38,700 nt of DNA from JBCCMQ01 sp039179985 (GCA_039179985.1 JBCDED010000033.1:1-38700), one strand, 5' to 3'. Positions 1 through 8,736 are shown, counted from the first letter of the stretch. Made by a program: numbers and translations. The notes: a model not told the origin generated them from the sequence alone.

Positions 1-3
1 CTT

Positions 4-1377
4 CTAAACGCCAATACCGCGTCCTGACAGATTGTCTCCTGGATGTGGGGAGCTTTCGCCTTCCCCCATATCGGGGTGGGGCACGCCGACGACGGCGCTC
101 TCCAGCACGCCGGGCTGGTCGTCGAGAACCAGTTCGATTTCCTTTGGATAGATGTTGTAGCCGCCCGAGATAATCAGATCTTTCGCGCGCCCAACGATGG
201 TCAGGTAACCATCAGCGCCAATTTCGCCCAGATCACCGGTGATGAAAAAGCCCGAGGGGCGCAGCTCTTCGGCAGTCTTTTCGGGCATGTTCCAGTACCC
301 TTTGAAGACGTTTGGTCCGCGTACCTCGACCATCCCGCGCGCGCCCTGTGCCATCGGGTCTCCCGTGGCAGGATCGGTCACCCGGACCTCGACACCGGGC
401 AGGGGCTGGCCCACGGTGCCTGCCTTACGCGCGCCGTCATAAGGGTTGGATGTGTTCATATTGGTTTCGGTCATGCCGTAGCGCTCAAGGATGCGGTGTC
501 CGGTGCGCGCCTCGAAGTCTTCGTGGGTGTCGGCCAGCAGCGGGGCGCTGCCGGAGACGAAAAGGCGCATGCTGGACACAAGATCCTTTGTCAGCCGCAC
601 GTCGGACAGAAGCCGCTTATAGACCGTGGGCACACCCATCAGTGCGGTGCTGGACGGCAGGGCGTCCACGACCGCATCAAGGTCAAAGCCCGGCATGAAC
701 CGCAGGCGGCAGCCCGAGATCAGTGCCACGTTCACGGCCACGAAAAGCCCGTGCGTGTGGAAGATCGGCAGCACGTGGATCAGCACGTCGGAGTCCGTGA
801 ATTGCCAGATCGCGGTGAGGGTCTTGGCGTTCGACAGAAGGTTCGCGTTGGTCAGCATTGCGCCTTTAGAGCGTCCGGTGGTGCCTGAGGTGTACAGGAT
901 CGCGGCCAGGTCTTCGGGCGCGCGGGGCTCTGGCACGGTGACAGGCTCCGCCGTCGCCCAGGCATCGGCATAACTACCTGACGCCGAGGCATCCAGTGTA
1001 AGTACCTGCGCACCCGTCGCGCGTGCCAGGGGCGCCAGCGCTTCGGCGGCACCGGGATCGCAGATCAGCACCGCCGGCTTTGCGTCGCTCAGAAAATAGC
1101 CGATCTCGTTTGGCATGTAGCTCGTATTGAGCGGTAAGAGCACCGCCCCGAGCTTGCAACAGGCCGCGTAGATGGCCAGCGCCTCGGGTGACTTTGACAC
1201 CTGAACCGCCACCCGGTCACCAGGTACCACACCGGCCGCCCGCAGCGCCCCGGCTTGCCGTGCCGCAAGTTCCAGGAATGCAGCGTGGCTCACCGTGTTG
1301 CCGTCGCCAAGATCAAGGAAGACGGTCTCGCTGCCTTCATGGGGGCCGAAAAGCGCGGCGTAAAGGCTGTCAGTCAC
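4..1377 (-). pseudogene. matB: Malonate--CoA ligase (MatB), C-terminally broken
   Basis: Acyl-CoA synthetase of the ANL superfamily; MatB activates malonate to malonyl-CoA with ATP in the cytoplasm. The GTG start at 1377 overlaps the mcd stop (GTGA), so the two genes are translationally coupled. Visible core motifs are the P-loop YTSGTTGRSKG, ERYGMTETN, ITGDLG and the hinge GRAKDLIISGGYNIYP. The frame ends at position 4 after 457 residues, whereas MatB proteins are usually about 500. Family-like sequence stops after GVPHPDMGEG (about position 58). The last 17-18 residues are not MatB-like, and the other two frames do not continue the family either. The missing C-terminal subdomain normally carries the catalytic lysine of the adenylation step. 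Family assignment is strong through the mcd partner. Whether this is a true disruption, an insertion junction or an assembly end cannot be told here. Confidence 0.75.
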
Positions 1378-2648
1378 TGGGCCGTGGCTCCTTTTTCGGT
1401 GGTTTGCCCGGCGCCCTGGCGGGCAAGGCTCTGCACGGCGCGGGAGGCAAAGACCCTGCGTTCGCTGGCGTAGGCATCGCTTCGGTCTTCCAGGGCGCCG
1501 GTATCGTAGAGGTAATTGACCATCGCGCCCCAGGATTGTCCAAGGCCGTTCTCCGACAGATCGGCCCCGGCCAGAAGGTTGTGGACCTGGGCGCCGTTCG
1601 ACAGATGAAAGCGCGCCACGGGGTCGAGCGGATGGCCATCCGCCCGTTTGACCTGCGTGAGGTAGTGGGCTGCAAGCGCGCGCAGGTCTTCGGGCGTATA
1701 CGGAGGGTCCGTCAGACCGCCCGACTCTTTGGCCCACCTGCGCAGACGCGGAATGGGCGACAGCGTTACAAACGTCTGAATCTGTGGAAACTCATCCGAC
1801 AGATCGGCAGCCACGTGTTTAATCAGGCTTTCGCCAAAGGAAATCCCGTGCAGCCCGGGTTGGCAGTTGGAGATCGAATAAAACACCGCTGTGTCGAGCG
1901 CGGCAGGGTCTTCGGCCTCGCGTATGTCGCTCAGGACCTCCTGGATCGACTCCGGGATACCGGGGCAGAGCGCGACCTCCACGAAAATTAGTGGATCGTC
2001 GGGCATCCGCGGGTGGAAATAGGCGTAACAGCGTCGGTCGGCCGGCTGCGTGCGGCGGCGCAGATCGTCCCAGTCGTTAATCTCATGGACAGCTTCATAG
2101 GCGATGATCTTTTCGAGGATGTCCGCCGGCGTGGACCAGTCGATGCGGCGCAACACCAGAAAGCCCCTGTTGAACCAGGACGCGAAGAGATGCACGAGGT
2201 CTAGGTCGACACGGGCAAATTCAGGATGCTGGCGCATGTCCCGCAGGAGGTCATAGCGCATCTGCACAAGCTGCGCGGTCGCGCCTTCGGCATAATTGAG
2301 CTTTCGGAAGAACGTCTGGCGCTTTGGCTCTGCCGCCTCAAGAAGTGCGCTCAACGCTTCTGTACTGGGCATGTCGTCGTAGATCTCGGCGTATTCCTTT
2401 ACCTCGCGCGGTGACAGATCGAGATCTTCGCAGAGGTAGTCAAAGAAGGCAGTCCGATCTGCGTCGCTGAGACCCGTATAGGTCGCAAGGATCGATCTGG
2501 ACAGGCGCAGGATCGAGGTCTCGCCCTTCGCGTCCATCAGATCGCCGGACTGCTCGATGATCGACCGCCCGTCGTGCGGAACAACGCCCGCGCGGCGTTG
2601 TTCAAAGACTGAGGACAGGATCGACAGGAAATTCCCGTTACGCGCCAT
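1374..2648 (-). CDS. mcd: Malonyl-CoA decarboxylase
   Basis: Decarboxylates malonyl-CoA to acetyl-CoA and CO2; with MatB it forms the two-step malonate assimilation route. The ATG at 2648 was chosen because AGGTGA lies a few bases upstream and the product then begins MARNGNFLSILSSVF, as the family does; the open frame runs further upstream but that part is not protein-like. The product is 424 residues, slightly shorter than the roughly 460 of rhizobial MatA. The N-terminal half is helical. The C-terminal half is the GNAT-like catalytic domain, with FVTLSPIPRLRRW and FHLSNGAQVHNLLAGAD followed by the GQSWGAMVNYLYD block. The gene overlaps matB by 4 bp and diverges from the FAH operon at 2791. 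Confidence 0.9.
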   Translation of the reverse strand: MARNGNFLSILSSVFEQRRAGVVPHDGRSIIEQSGDLMDAKGETSILRLSRSILATYTGLSDADRTAFFDYLCEDLDLSPREVKEYAEIYDDMPSTEALSALLEAAEPKRQTFFRKLNYAEGATAQLVQMRYDLLRDMRQHPEFARVDLDLVHLFASWFNRGFLVLRRIDWSTPADILEKIIAYEAVHEINDWDDLRRRTQPADRRCYAYFHPRMPDDPLIFVEVALCPGIPESIQEVLSDIREAEDPAALDTAVFYSISNCQPGLHGISFGESLIKHVAADLSDEFPQIQTFVTLSPIPRLRRWAKESGGLTDPPYTPEDLRALAAHYLTQVKRADGHPLDPVARFHLSNGAQVHNLLAGADLSENGLGQSWGAMVNYLYDTGALEDRSDAYASERRVFASRAVQSLARQGAGQTTEKGATAQ

Positions 2649-2790
2649 AAAACTCACCTGATGTCTTTCCTTTCGGACGTCAACGTGCTGACCGCAGCGC
2701 CGCTTGCCGGTCCAATCTAAAAAAATCGATATTATTTGACAACGGGAAAAATAATCGCCAAAAGAGGGGAAACAGGAAGGGAGGCGGCGC
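2649..2790. promoter_or_regulatory. Divergent promoter region with AT-rich inverted repeat
   Basis: This is the only non-coding space between the leftward mcd-matB operon and the rightward FAH operon. It contains ATTATTT at 2731-2737 and its exact reverse complement AAATAAT at 2749-2755, separated by 11 bases. The outer CGAT/ATCG flanks partly extend the symmetry. A TTGAC sequence (2736-2740) sits inside the element and could be a -35 for the rightward gene. The layout suits one regulator controlling both directions. No regulator gene is adjacent, so its identity is unknown. Confidence 0.45.
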
Positions 2791-3672
2791 ATGCGCTTAA
2801 TGGTCGGACGGACTGCAAACGAAGAAGGCGTGTTTCTTCTGGATGGCGACATGGCGACCAGCCTCACGGCGCTTGATCCGCGCGTGGGCACAGACATCAT
2901 GGGCCTTGTGTCTTGCGAGATCGACCGGGCCGACCTTGCGTCCCTCGCCGCAGCCGCGCCGAAAGTACCGGTCGCGTCCATCGAGCCGCTTCTGCCGGTT
3001 GCGCGCCCCGGAAAAGTCATCTGCCTTGGCTTGAACTATGTCGATCATATAAAGGAAGGCGGCTACGATGTGCCGGACTATCCGGCGCTGTTCATGCGAG
3101 GTACCAACTCGCTGATCCCGGCTGGCGCGCCCATGGTGCGGCCGTCCTGTTCGGAAAAACTCGACTACGAAGCCGAGTTGATGGTGATCATCGGCACTGG
3201 CGGCAAGCACATCTCCGAAGGCGCTGCGCTGTCCCATGTCTTCGGCTACACGATATTCAATGACGGTTCCGTGCGCGACTACCAGCGCAAGACCCACCAG
3301 TGGACGCCCGGCAAGAACTTCGACGCAACGGGCCCGGTCGGGCCGGTCATCGTAACGCCGGACGAACTGCCCGCAGGCGCGCAGGGGCTGAAGATCGAAA
3401 GCCGCGTGGGCGACGAAATCCTGCAGAGCGCGACGACTTCGGACATGCTCTGGACCGTTGAACGGACCATTGCAACGATCTCGGAATATTCAACGCTGGA
3501 GCCGGGCGATATGATTGCCATGGGCACGCCTCCGGGCGTGGGACACGCCAAGAAGCCGCCGCGTTGGCTGCGACCGGGCGAGGTGGTGGAAATTGAGATC
3601 GAAGGCATCGGAATCTGCGCCAACCCGATCGTTGCCGAAGAGGCCATGCGTTCGATCGAGGCCGCCGAATGA
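2791..3672 (+). CDS. Fumarylacetoacetate hydrolase (FAH) family protein
   Basis: Cytoplasmic metal-dependent hydrolase, hydratase or decarboxylase acting on acylpyruvate-like or ring-cleavage products. The 293-residue product has a degenerate N-terminal part followed by the FAH fold from about residue 75: GLNYVDHIKE, the metal-ligand segment KLDYEAELMVIIG, FNDGSVRDYQRK, GKNFD and MGTPPGVGHAKKPP. Length and motifs fit the 2-hydroxyhepta-2,4-diene-1,7-dioate isomerase / acylpyruvase branch. GGGAGG precedes the ATG at a suitable distance. It is the first gene of a tightly packed operon; its stop overlaps the next start (ATGA). The exact substrate is not readable from sequence; company with an intradiol dioxygenase suggests aromatic catabolism. 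Confidence 0.9.
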   Translation: MRLMVGRTANEEGVFLLDGDMATSLTALDPRVGTDIMGLVSCEIDRADLASLAAAAPKVPVASIEPLLPVARPGKVICLGLNYVDHIKEGGYDVPDYPALFMRGTNSLIPAGAPMVRPSCSEKLDYEAELMVIIGTGGKHISEGAALSHVFGYTIFNDGSVRDYQRKTHQWTPGKNFDATGPVGPVIVTPDELPAGAQGLKIESRVGDEILQSATTSDMLWTVERTIATISEYSTLEPGDMIAMGTPPGVGHAKKPPRWLRPGEVVEIEIEGIGICANPIVAEEAMRSIEAAE

Positions 3673-4334
3673 ATGCGCTGACCGGAGAGGCGCTGGAGCT
3701 GGCACGGGCACAGGCCCAGTCGGGGTACCGCGCGCTGAAGGACCGACTCCCGGCCATTTCCGACGATGCGGTTGCGCTGATCCTCGGTGAAGCGCGGTCA
3801 CACTACGCCTGGCGCGACAAGCCGGTGTCGCGGGACGTGCTTGAACGGATCTACGACATCACCGCTGCCGGTCCGACCAGCATGAATTGCTGCCCGGCGC
3901 GTATCGTCTTTGTCACCTCGGACGAGGGCAAGGACCGGCTGGCAAAATCGCTCAAGCCAAAGAACGTCGAAAAGATGCGCTCGGCTCCGGTGACGGCAAT
4001 CATCGCCCATGATCTGGAGTTTTGGCGCGAATTGCCGTTTCTTTTTCCCCATGAAGACCGCCGGCCGTTTTTTGAGGGCAAGGAAGAGCACTCCAAGGAA
4101 ACGGCCTTCCGGAATGGCACTTTGCAGGGCGCCTATTTCATGATCGCCGCGCGGGCGCTCGGCCTTGATGTGGGCGCCATGTCGGGATTTTCCAATGCCG
4201 CCGTCGACGAAGAGTTCTTTGCGGACACGACCCTGCGCTCAAACTTCCTGTGCAACCTTGGCTACGCCGATGAAAGCGCGCTTTTTCATAAGCTTCCGCG
4301 CCTTCCTTTCGACAAAGCCTGCAGTTTCGCGTGA
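3669..4334 (+). CDS. RutE/HadB-like nitroreductase family protein
   Basis: FMN-dependent NAD(P)H oxidoreductase of the nitroreductase fold, 221 residues. It closely resembles E. coli RutE, the probable malonic semialdehyde reductase, along most of its length: GPTSMNCCPARIVFV, APVTAIIAHDLEFWRELPFLFPH, ETAFRNGTLQGAYFMIAARALGLDVG, MSGF, SNFLCNLGY and the tail LPRLPFDKAC. It carries an N-terminal extension of about 30 residues beyond RutE. The ATG overlaps the FAH stop, so the genes are coupled. A malonic-semialdehyde-like substrate would fit the divergent malonyl-CoA genes, but that is inference; quinone or enal reduction is equally open. Confidence 0.85.
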   Translation: MNALTGEALELARAQAQSGYRALKDRLPAISDDAVALILGEARSHYAWRDKPVSRDVLERIYDITAAGPTSMNCCPARIVFVTSDEGKDRLAKSLKPKNVEKMRSAPVTAIIAHDLEFWRELPFLFPHEDRRPFFEGKEEHSKETAFRNGTLQGAYFMIAARALGLDVGAMSGFSNAAVDEEFFADTTLRSNFLCNLGYADESALFHKLPRLPFDKACSFA

Positions 4335-4798
4335 CGGCCATGGGGGCGGTGCGCATGAAAACCACGGTGACGCTGAAGGCCAAAGGGACCGGCGTCTCGC
4401 ACTCGCGCATGAATGTCGCGATTCGCGATCTGGGCTTCACAATTGACGAACCAGAGGCGCGTGGGGGCACGAATGCCGGGCCCACGCCCACGGACACGGC
4501 GCTGTCTGCGCTGGCAGGCTGCACCAATGTGATTGGCAACAAATGCGCCCACGCCCTTGGTGTCGATATCGGGAACATCGAGGTCGATATCACCTGCGAT
4601 TTCGACCGCCGCGGCGTCACGCTGGAAGAAGAGATCGACGTGCCCTTCACCAAGGTGGTGCAGACGGTTCTGGTCAACGGACCGGCATCGGAAGAAGACT
4701 TGCAAAAGGTGGCCGCAGAAACCGCCAAGTACTGCCCGCTCTCGAAACTTTTCGAGCAAGCGGGAACGGACCTGACAACAATCTGGCGCAAGGCCTGA
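4331..4798 (+). CDS. OsmC family protein
   Basis: Small (up to 155 residues) OsmC/Ohr-fold protein; characterised members are thiol peroxidases that detoxify organic hydroperoxides, while others are of unknown role. Motifs seen are EPEARGGTNAGPTPTD, ALSALAGCTNVIGNK with the first redox cysteine, and KYCPLSKLFEQAGT with the second. The GTG at 4331 overlaps the upstream stop as GTGA; in-frame ATGs at 4340 and 4355 are alternatives, and starting at 4355 gives MKTTVTLKAKGTG, a typical beginning for the family. In this operon it may protect against electrophiles or peroxides arising from ring cleavage, which is an inference from position only. Confidence 0.85.
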   Translation: MTAMGAVRMKTTVTLKAKGTGVSHSRMNVAIRDLGFTIDEPEARGGTNAGPTPTDTALSALAGCTNVIGNKCAHALGVDIGNIEVDITCDFDRRGVTLEEEIDVPFTKVVQTVLVNGPASEEDLQKVAAETAKYCPLSKLFEQAGTDLTTIWRKA

Positions 4799-4830
4799 GC
4801 TGGCGCGCCGAAACCTAGGGAGGACCGACC

Positions 4831-5916
4831 ATGATCGGATATTTGACAAGACGGACAGCTCTTGGACTGACGCTGGCTGGACTGACGGCACTTCCTGCCG
4901 CCGCGGCCGAGACCATCAAGGCGGTGGTCATCGACGGCTACCCGGCCCGCGCGCTCTGGGTCCAGGAATTCACCAACTTCTTCATCCCGGAGGTCGACAA
5001 GCGGCTCGCCGAGAATGGCAACTACGTGATGGACTGGCAGGAAAGCTACGGCGGCGCCATCGTAAAGCCCAAGGGCGTTCTGGAAGGTATCGAACTTGGC
5101 CTCGGCGATATTGGCATCGTCACCACGATCTTCCACAGTTCGAAACTGCCCAGCCAGGCGATTTCGGCTGTGACACCCTTCGTGGCGCCCGACGCCCGGG
5201 CGGTGGCCAAGGCGGTTGACGAGATCGCCAAGGAATACCCGACGATGCAAAATGAATTCCAAGCCCAGAACCAGGTCTACCTGGCCACGGGCGTCGTGCT
5301 CGATACCTATCAGCTCTTCTCAAAAGAGCCGATCAACTCGCTTGCCGACGTGGAAGGCGGCAAGGTGGCCGGGGCCGGCATGAACCTGCGCTATCTTGAA
5401 GGCATTGGAGGCGCTGCCGGTGTACGTGGTGGCCTCACGGACTTCTACAATATGCTGCAGACCGGCCTTGTGGACCATGCCATGCTCTGGCCCGAAGCTG
5501 CCTCGACCTTCAAGATCGCCGAAGTGGCGCCCTATATGCTGAAGGCCGACCTTGGCGCCGTGAACTCCAAGACGATCACCGTGAACAAGGACTACTGGGA
5601 CAGCCTGCCCGAAGAGGTGCAGGGCGTGTTGCAGGAAGTGGCCGTGCTCTACCGTGACCACGTGGCAGGCATCGCCATGGACCGCGCTGAAGCCAGCCGC
5701 CAGGCCTATGTGGCAGCGGGCGGTACCATCGTCGAGATGGACCCGGCCGAGCGCGAAGCCTGGGCAGCGGCCATCCCGAACATCGCCCAGGAATGGGCCT
5801 CTGGCCTCGATGCCAAGGGTGAACCGGGCTCGGAGATGCTGGAAGCGTATCTCGGCAAGCTCGAAGAGGCCGGTTACGCTCCTGTGCGCGACTGGACGGC
5901 CCCGGCCACCAACTGA
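4831..5916 (+). CDS. TRAP transporter substrate-binding protein (DctP-type)
   Basis: Periplasmic solute receptor of a tripartite ATP-independent transporter, 361 residues. AGGGAGGA precedes the ATG. The signal peptide spans about residues 1-26 and ends ALPAAAA; it begins LTRRTALGLTLAG, whose paired arginines resemble a Tat signal. The mature part has the DctP-fold features GVLEGIELGLGDIGIV, a central GKVAGAGMNLRYL block and a C-terminal helical stretch rich in YRDHVAGIAMDRAEA. Two membrane-subunit genes follow directly, giving a complete transporter. The ligand cannot be deduced; linkage to the dioxygenase and the FAH enzyme suggests an organic acid or aromatic acid. Confidence 0.85.
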   Translation: MIGYLTRRTALGLTLAGLTALPAAAAETIKAVVIDGYPARALWVQEFTNFFIPEVDKRLAENGNYVMDWQESYGGAIVKPKGVLEGIELGLGDIGIVTTIFHSSKLPSQAISAVTPFVAPDARAVAKAVDEIAKEYPTMQNEFQAQNQVYLATGVVLDTYQLFSKEPINSLADVEGGKVAGAGMNLRYLEGIGGAAGVRGGLTDFYNMLQTGLVDHAMLWPEAASTFKIAEVAPYMLKADLGAVNSKTITVNKDYWDSLPEEVQGVLQEVAVLYRDHVAGIAMDRAEASRQAYVAAGGTIVEMDPAEREAWAAAIPNIAQEWASGLDAKGEPGSEMLEAYLGKLEEAGYAPVRDWTAPATN

Positions 5917-5940
5917 TCTGACGATCTGCAGGCGGACAGC

Positions 5941-6486
5941 ATGTCACCGTTCATCAACTTTCTGTCCGCCACCACCAACGGCATTGCGATCCTCGCCAAT
6001 GCCGTTGGGACCCTGGTGGTCCTGGGGCTTGTCCTGCTCGTCAACTACGACGTCGTCGCGCGGGGTTTTTTCAATTCACCGTTTCTAGGGGCCGTGGAGG
6101 TCGTTCAGTTCTCCATGGTCCTGATTGTTTTTCTGCAGTTGCCCGACGTTTGCCGCGTGAACCGGCTGACGCGCTCTGATGGGTTTCTGACGGTGCTCGG
6201 CACCAAGTATCCAGAGACCGCGAATATCCTGCGTCATGTCATCAACGGGATTTCCGCCGCTTTCATGGCGGTGATCGCCGTCGCGATCTGGCCGGAGTTC
6301 GTAAAGATGTTCGAAACCAAGGACTTCTTTGGCGTGCCCGGTGTCTTCACCGCGCCCTGGTGGCCGGTCAAACTCACGATCTTCGTCAGCGCCGCCTTGT
6401 GCACCGCGATCTTCGCGCTGAAAGTGCTGAAAGCGCGCGAGGACGTACCACCCGTGCGCCTGCCTGAAGGCGAGGACAGCCGATGA
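5941..6486 (+). CDS. TRAP transporter small permease (DctQ-type)
   Basis: Inner-membrane small subunit, 181 residues, with four predicted transmembrane stretches: about residues 14-36 (AILANAVGTLVVLGLVLLVN), 47-66 (GAVEVVQFSMVLIVFLQLPD), 95-115 and 135-153. The DctQ-family features include NYDVVARGFFNSPFLGAVEV after the first helix and a polar loop with CRVNRLTRSDGF. It lies between the receptor gene and the large permease gene, 24 bases after the former and overlapping the latter by 4 (ATGA). It associates with DctM to form the symporter. Confidence 0.85.
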   Translation: MSPFINFLSATTNGIAILANAVGTLVVLGLVLLVNYDVVARGFFNSPFLGAVEVVQFSMVLIVFLQLPDVCRVNRLTRSDGFLTVLGTKYPETANILRHVINGISAAFMAVIAVAIWPEFVKMFETKDFFGVPGVFTAPWWPVKLTIFVSAALCTAIFALKVLKAREDVPPVRLPEGEDSR

Positions 6487-7790
6487 CCCCCGTCGAAATT
6501 GGTATCGCCTCGGTCATCGCGATCGTCCTTCTGGTCTACCTCGGGCTCTACATCCCCATTGCCCTTGGCGTCGTCAGCTTCGTGTCGATTTGGCTAATGC
6601 GCGACAACTTCGATCTGGCGATGAACCTGGTGAAGATCGCCGTGGGCGACAGCGTGATGGAATACACCTTCGCCACGGTGCCGCTCTTTACCTTCATGGG
6701 GCTTGTGGTGTCCAAGGCCGGGCTCGGGGCGGATATCTACGAGGTCATGAACTCCGGTTTCCGCAAGGTCAAAGGCGGCATCGGCATGGCGACCGTGGGC
6801 GCCAACGCGGTCTTTGCTGCGGTCACCGGATCGTCCATCGCGTCGGCTTCGGTCTTTTCTAAGGTCTCGGTGCCACAGATGCTGAGCTACGACTATAACC
6901 CGCGCTTTGCGGTAGGGGTCGTGGCGGGGTCGTCCGTTCTGGGCATGATCATCCCCCCGTCGGCCATGTTGATCATCTATTCCTTTGTGGCCGAGCAATC
7001 GGTGGGCGAGATGTTTCTGGCGGGCGTCGTGCCCGGGATCATGCTGGCCATCGCCTATGTCATCGCCATCTGGGCCATGGGCCGCTTTACACCTGGCTTT
7101 GTGGGCGGGCGCAGCGGCGAAGATATGGAGTGGATGACACCGGGCGAGATAGCCGGAAAGACCCTGCCGACGTTGCTTTTGATCGTTGCCGTCCTGGGCG
7201 GTATCTACACCGGCTGGCTGACACCAGTAGAGGCAGGGGCCACCGGCGCGCTTCTCGGCCTGATCATTGCTGCTGCGCGCGGTCGGATGACACTGAAGAC
7301 CTTCTGGCAGGCGCTTTTGGAAACCGGACATATTACGGCGGCGATCCTGTTCCTCATCACGGCTGCTTCGATCTACAGCCGGATGCTGGGGCTGGCGGGC
7401 CTGCCGAATGAGCTGAGCGACCTTCTGAACGGATCGAACTTCGGTTTTTTCTGGATCATGTTCGTCTACGTACTCTTGATGATCTTTCTCGGCACGCTTC
7501 TGGATACCGCATCGATCATCCTGATCGTGGTGCCGCTCTTCCTACCGCTGGTAGAGCCCATGGGCCTGAGCCTTGTCTGGTTCGGGATCATCACGGTGGT
7601 CGGGGCCGAGATCGGGCTTCTGACGCCACCGCTTGGCATATCATGTTTCGTGATCAAGGCGACCCTTGATGACGACCGCATCAAGCTGAAGGATGTCTTT
7701 ATCGGCGCATTTCCCTTTGCGGTCGTCATGCTGATCGTCCTGATCCTCTTGATCCGCTTCCCGTCGCTCAGCACCGCCATTCTGAACTAG
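6483..7790 (+). CDS. TRAP transporter large permease (DctM-type)
   Basis: The transporting subunit, 435 residues and about twelve hydrophobic segments, within the normal DctM size. Characteristic sequences are FMGLVVSKAGLGADIYE, GGIGMATVGANAVFAAVTGS, the SSIASASVFSKVSVPQML loop, IIPPSAMLIIYSFVAEQSVG, EAGATGALLGLIIAAARGRM and LTPPLGISCFVIK. TRAP permeases use a sodium gradient to carry receptor-bound organic acids across the inner membrane. The start overlaps the DctQ stop (ATGA); the dioxygenase gene begins 9 bases after its stop, so uptake and ring cleavage are probably one transcript. Confidence 0.9.
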   Translation: MTPVEIGIASVIAIVLLVYLGLYIPIALGVVSFVSIWLMRDNFDLAMNLVKIAVGDSVMEYTFATVPLFTFMGLVVSKAGLGADIYEVMNSGFRKVKGGIGMATVGANAVFAAVTGSSIASASVFSKVSVPQMLSYDYNPRFAVGVVAGSSVLGMIIPPSAMLIIYSFVAEQSVGEMFLAGVVPGIMLAIAYVIAIWAMGRFTPGFVGGRSGEDMEWMTPGEIAGKTLPTLLLIVAVLGGIYTGWLTPVEAGATGALLGLIIAAARGRMTLKTFWQALLETGHITAAILFLITAASIYSRMLGLAGLPNELSDLLNGSNFGFFWIMFVYVLLMIFLGTLLDTASIILIVVPLFLPLVEPMGLSLVWFGIITVVGAEIGLLTPPLGISCFVIKATLDDDRIKLKDVFIGAFPFAVVMLIVLILLIRFPSLSTAILN

Positions 7791-7799
7791 GAGCCCGCC

Positions 7800-8669
7800 A
7801 TGCGTACCGTCACCAAGGACAACATCACCGATGTCTTCATGGGCTACTTCGGTCCGGACGCCGACCCACGCCTGCGGGAAGTGATGCAGGGACTGGCCAC
7901 GCATTTGCATACCTTCGCCAAGGAAGTGAACCTGACCCATGCGGAATGGCAGAAGGGCATCGAGTTTCTGGAGTGGGCGGGACAAATCTCGGACGCGGAA
8001 CGGCACGAGTTTGTTCTGTTGTCCGACGTGCTGGGGCTATCCTCGCTCGTCGATATGATCAACACCCATCCCCAGGGTACTTCGTCGAGCGTGCTTGGGC
8101 CCTTCCACATCTCCGGCGCGCCCGCGATCCCCTTCGGCCATGACATGAAGCGGGACTATGAAGGGATCGTTCTCTTGGCGCAGGGTCGGATCACCGATAC
8201 CGAAGGCACCCCGATCGAAGGCGCAGAACTGGATATCTGGCAGACGGCGCCCAACGGGCTCTACTCCAGCCAGGACCCCGATCAGGACACTTACTCCTTC
8301 CACGGTATCCAGACCACAGGCGCCGACGGGCGCTACGGTTTCACCACCGTGCGACCCGTCAGCTACACTGTGCCAACGGACGGACCCGTGGGCCAGATCC
8401 TGGAGGCCACCGGCCGTCACCCATGGCGCCCCTCGCACCTCCACTACATCGTAAAGGCCGAAGGCTACCGCCCTCTGGTGACCGAGATATTCCCGGCTGA
8501 CGATCCCTACCTTGACGAAGACACGGTCTTTGGCGTGCGGGACGATCTGGTGATGACCTATGTTGAATCGCCCGCCTCCGAATTCCCCGAAGGCTACGAT
8601 CTGAGCGGCAAGGTCAGCGACCCCTTTCTCGTGGCCGACTTCGATCTCAAACTGGTGCGCGCCGACTGA
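7800..8669 (+). CDS. Intradiol ring-cleavage dioxygenase (hydroxyquinol/catechol 1,2-dioxygenase type)
   Basis: Non-haem Fe(III) enzyme that opens catecholic or hydroxyquinol rings between the two hydroxyls. The 289-residue product has the N-terminal helical dioxygenase domain (about 1-100) and the C-terminal beta-sandwich. All four iron ligands are present with canonical spacing: Y155 (GLYSSQD), Y189 (PVSYTVPTDGPVG), H213 and H215 (RPSHLHYIV). LGPFHISGAP and the surrounding length are typical of the hydroxyquinol 1,2-dioxygenase / chlorocatechol branch rather than the two-subunit protocatechuate 3,4-dioxygenase. It is the last gene of the FAH-TRAP operon. No maleylacetate reductase of the usual type lies next to it. 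Confidence 0.88.
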   Translation: MRTVTKDNITDVFMGYFGPDADPRLREVMQGLATHLHTFAKEVNLTHAEWQKGIEFLEWAGQISDAERHEFVLLSDVLGLSSLVDMINTHPQGTSSSVLGPFHISGAPAIPFGHDMKRDYEGIVLLAQGRITDTEGTPIEGAELDIWQTAPNGLYSSQDPDQDTYSFHGIQTTGADGRYGFTTVRPVSYTVPTDGPVGQILEATGRHPWRPSHLHYIVKAEGYRPLVTEIFPADDPYLDEDTVFGVRDDLVMTYVESPASEFPEGYDLSGKVSDPFLVADFDLKLVRAD

Positions 8670-8736
8670 CTATTTCCGGGCTGGTCCACGCGGCCGCGCT
8701 CGGCTAGCTCTGGTCCGAATTATGCGGAGCAGAGAC

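Noticed and set aside
1377..1737. Upstream extension of the matB frame by 120 codons
   Set aside because: It lies inside mcd in another frame; the GTG overlapping the mcd stop starts the recognisable protein.
7800..8669. Protocatechuate 3,4-dioxygenase assignment for the intradiol enzyme
   Set aside because: It is a single 289-residue chain with the N-terminal helical domain of the catechol/hydroxyquinol type, without a paired subunit gene.
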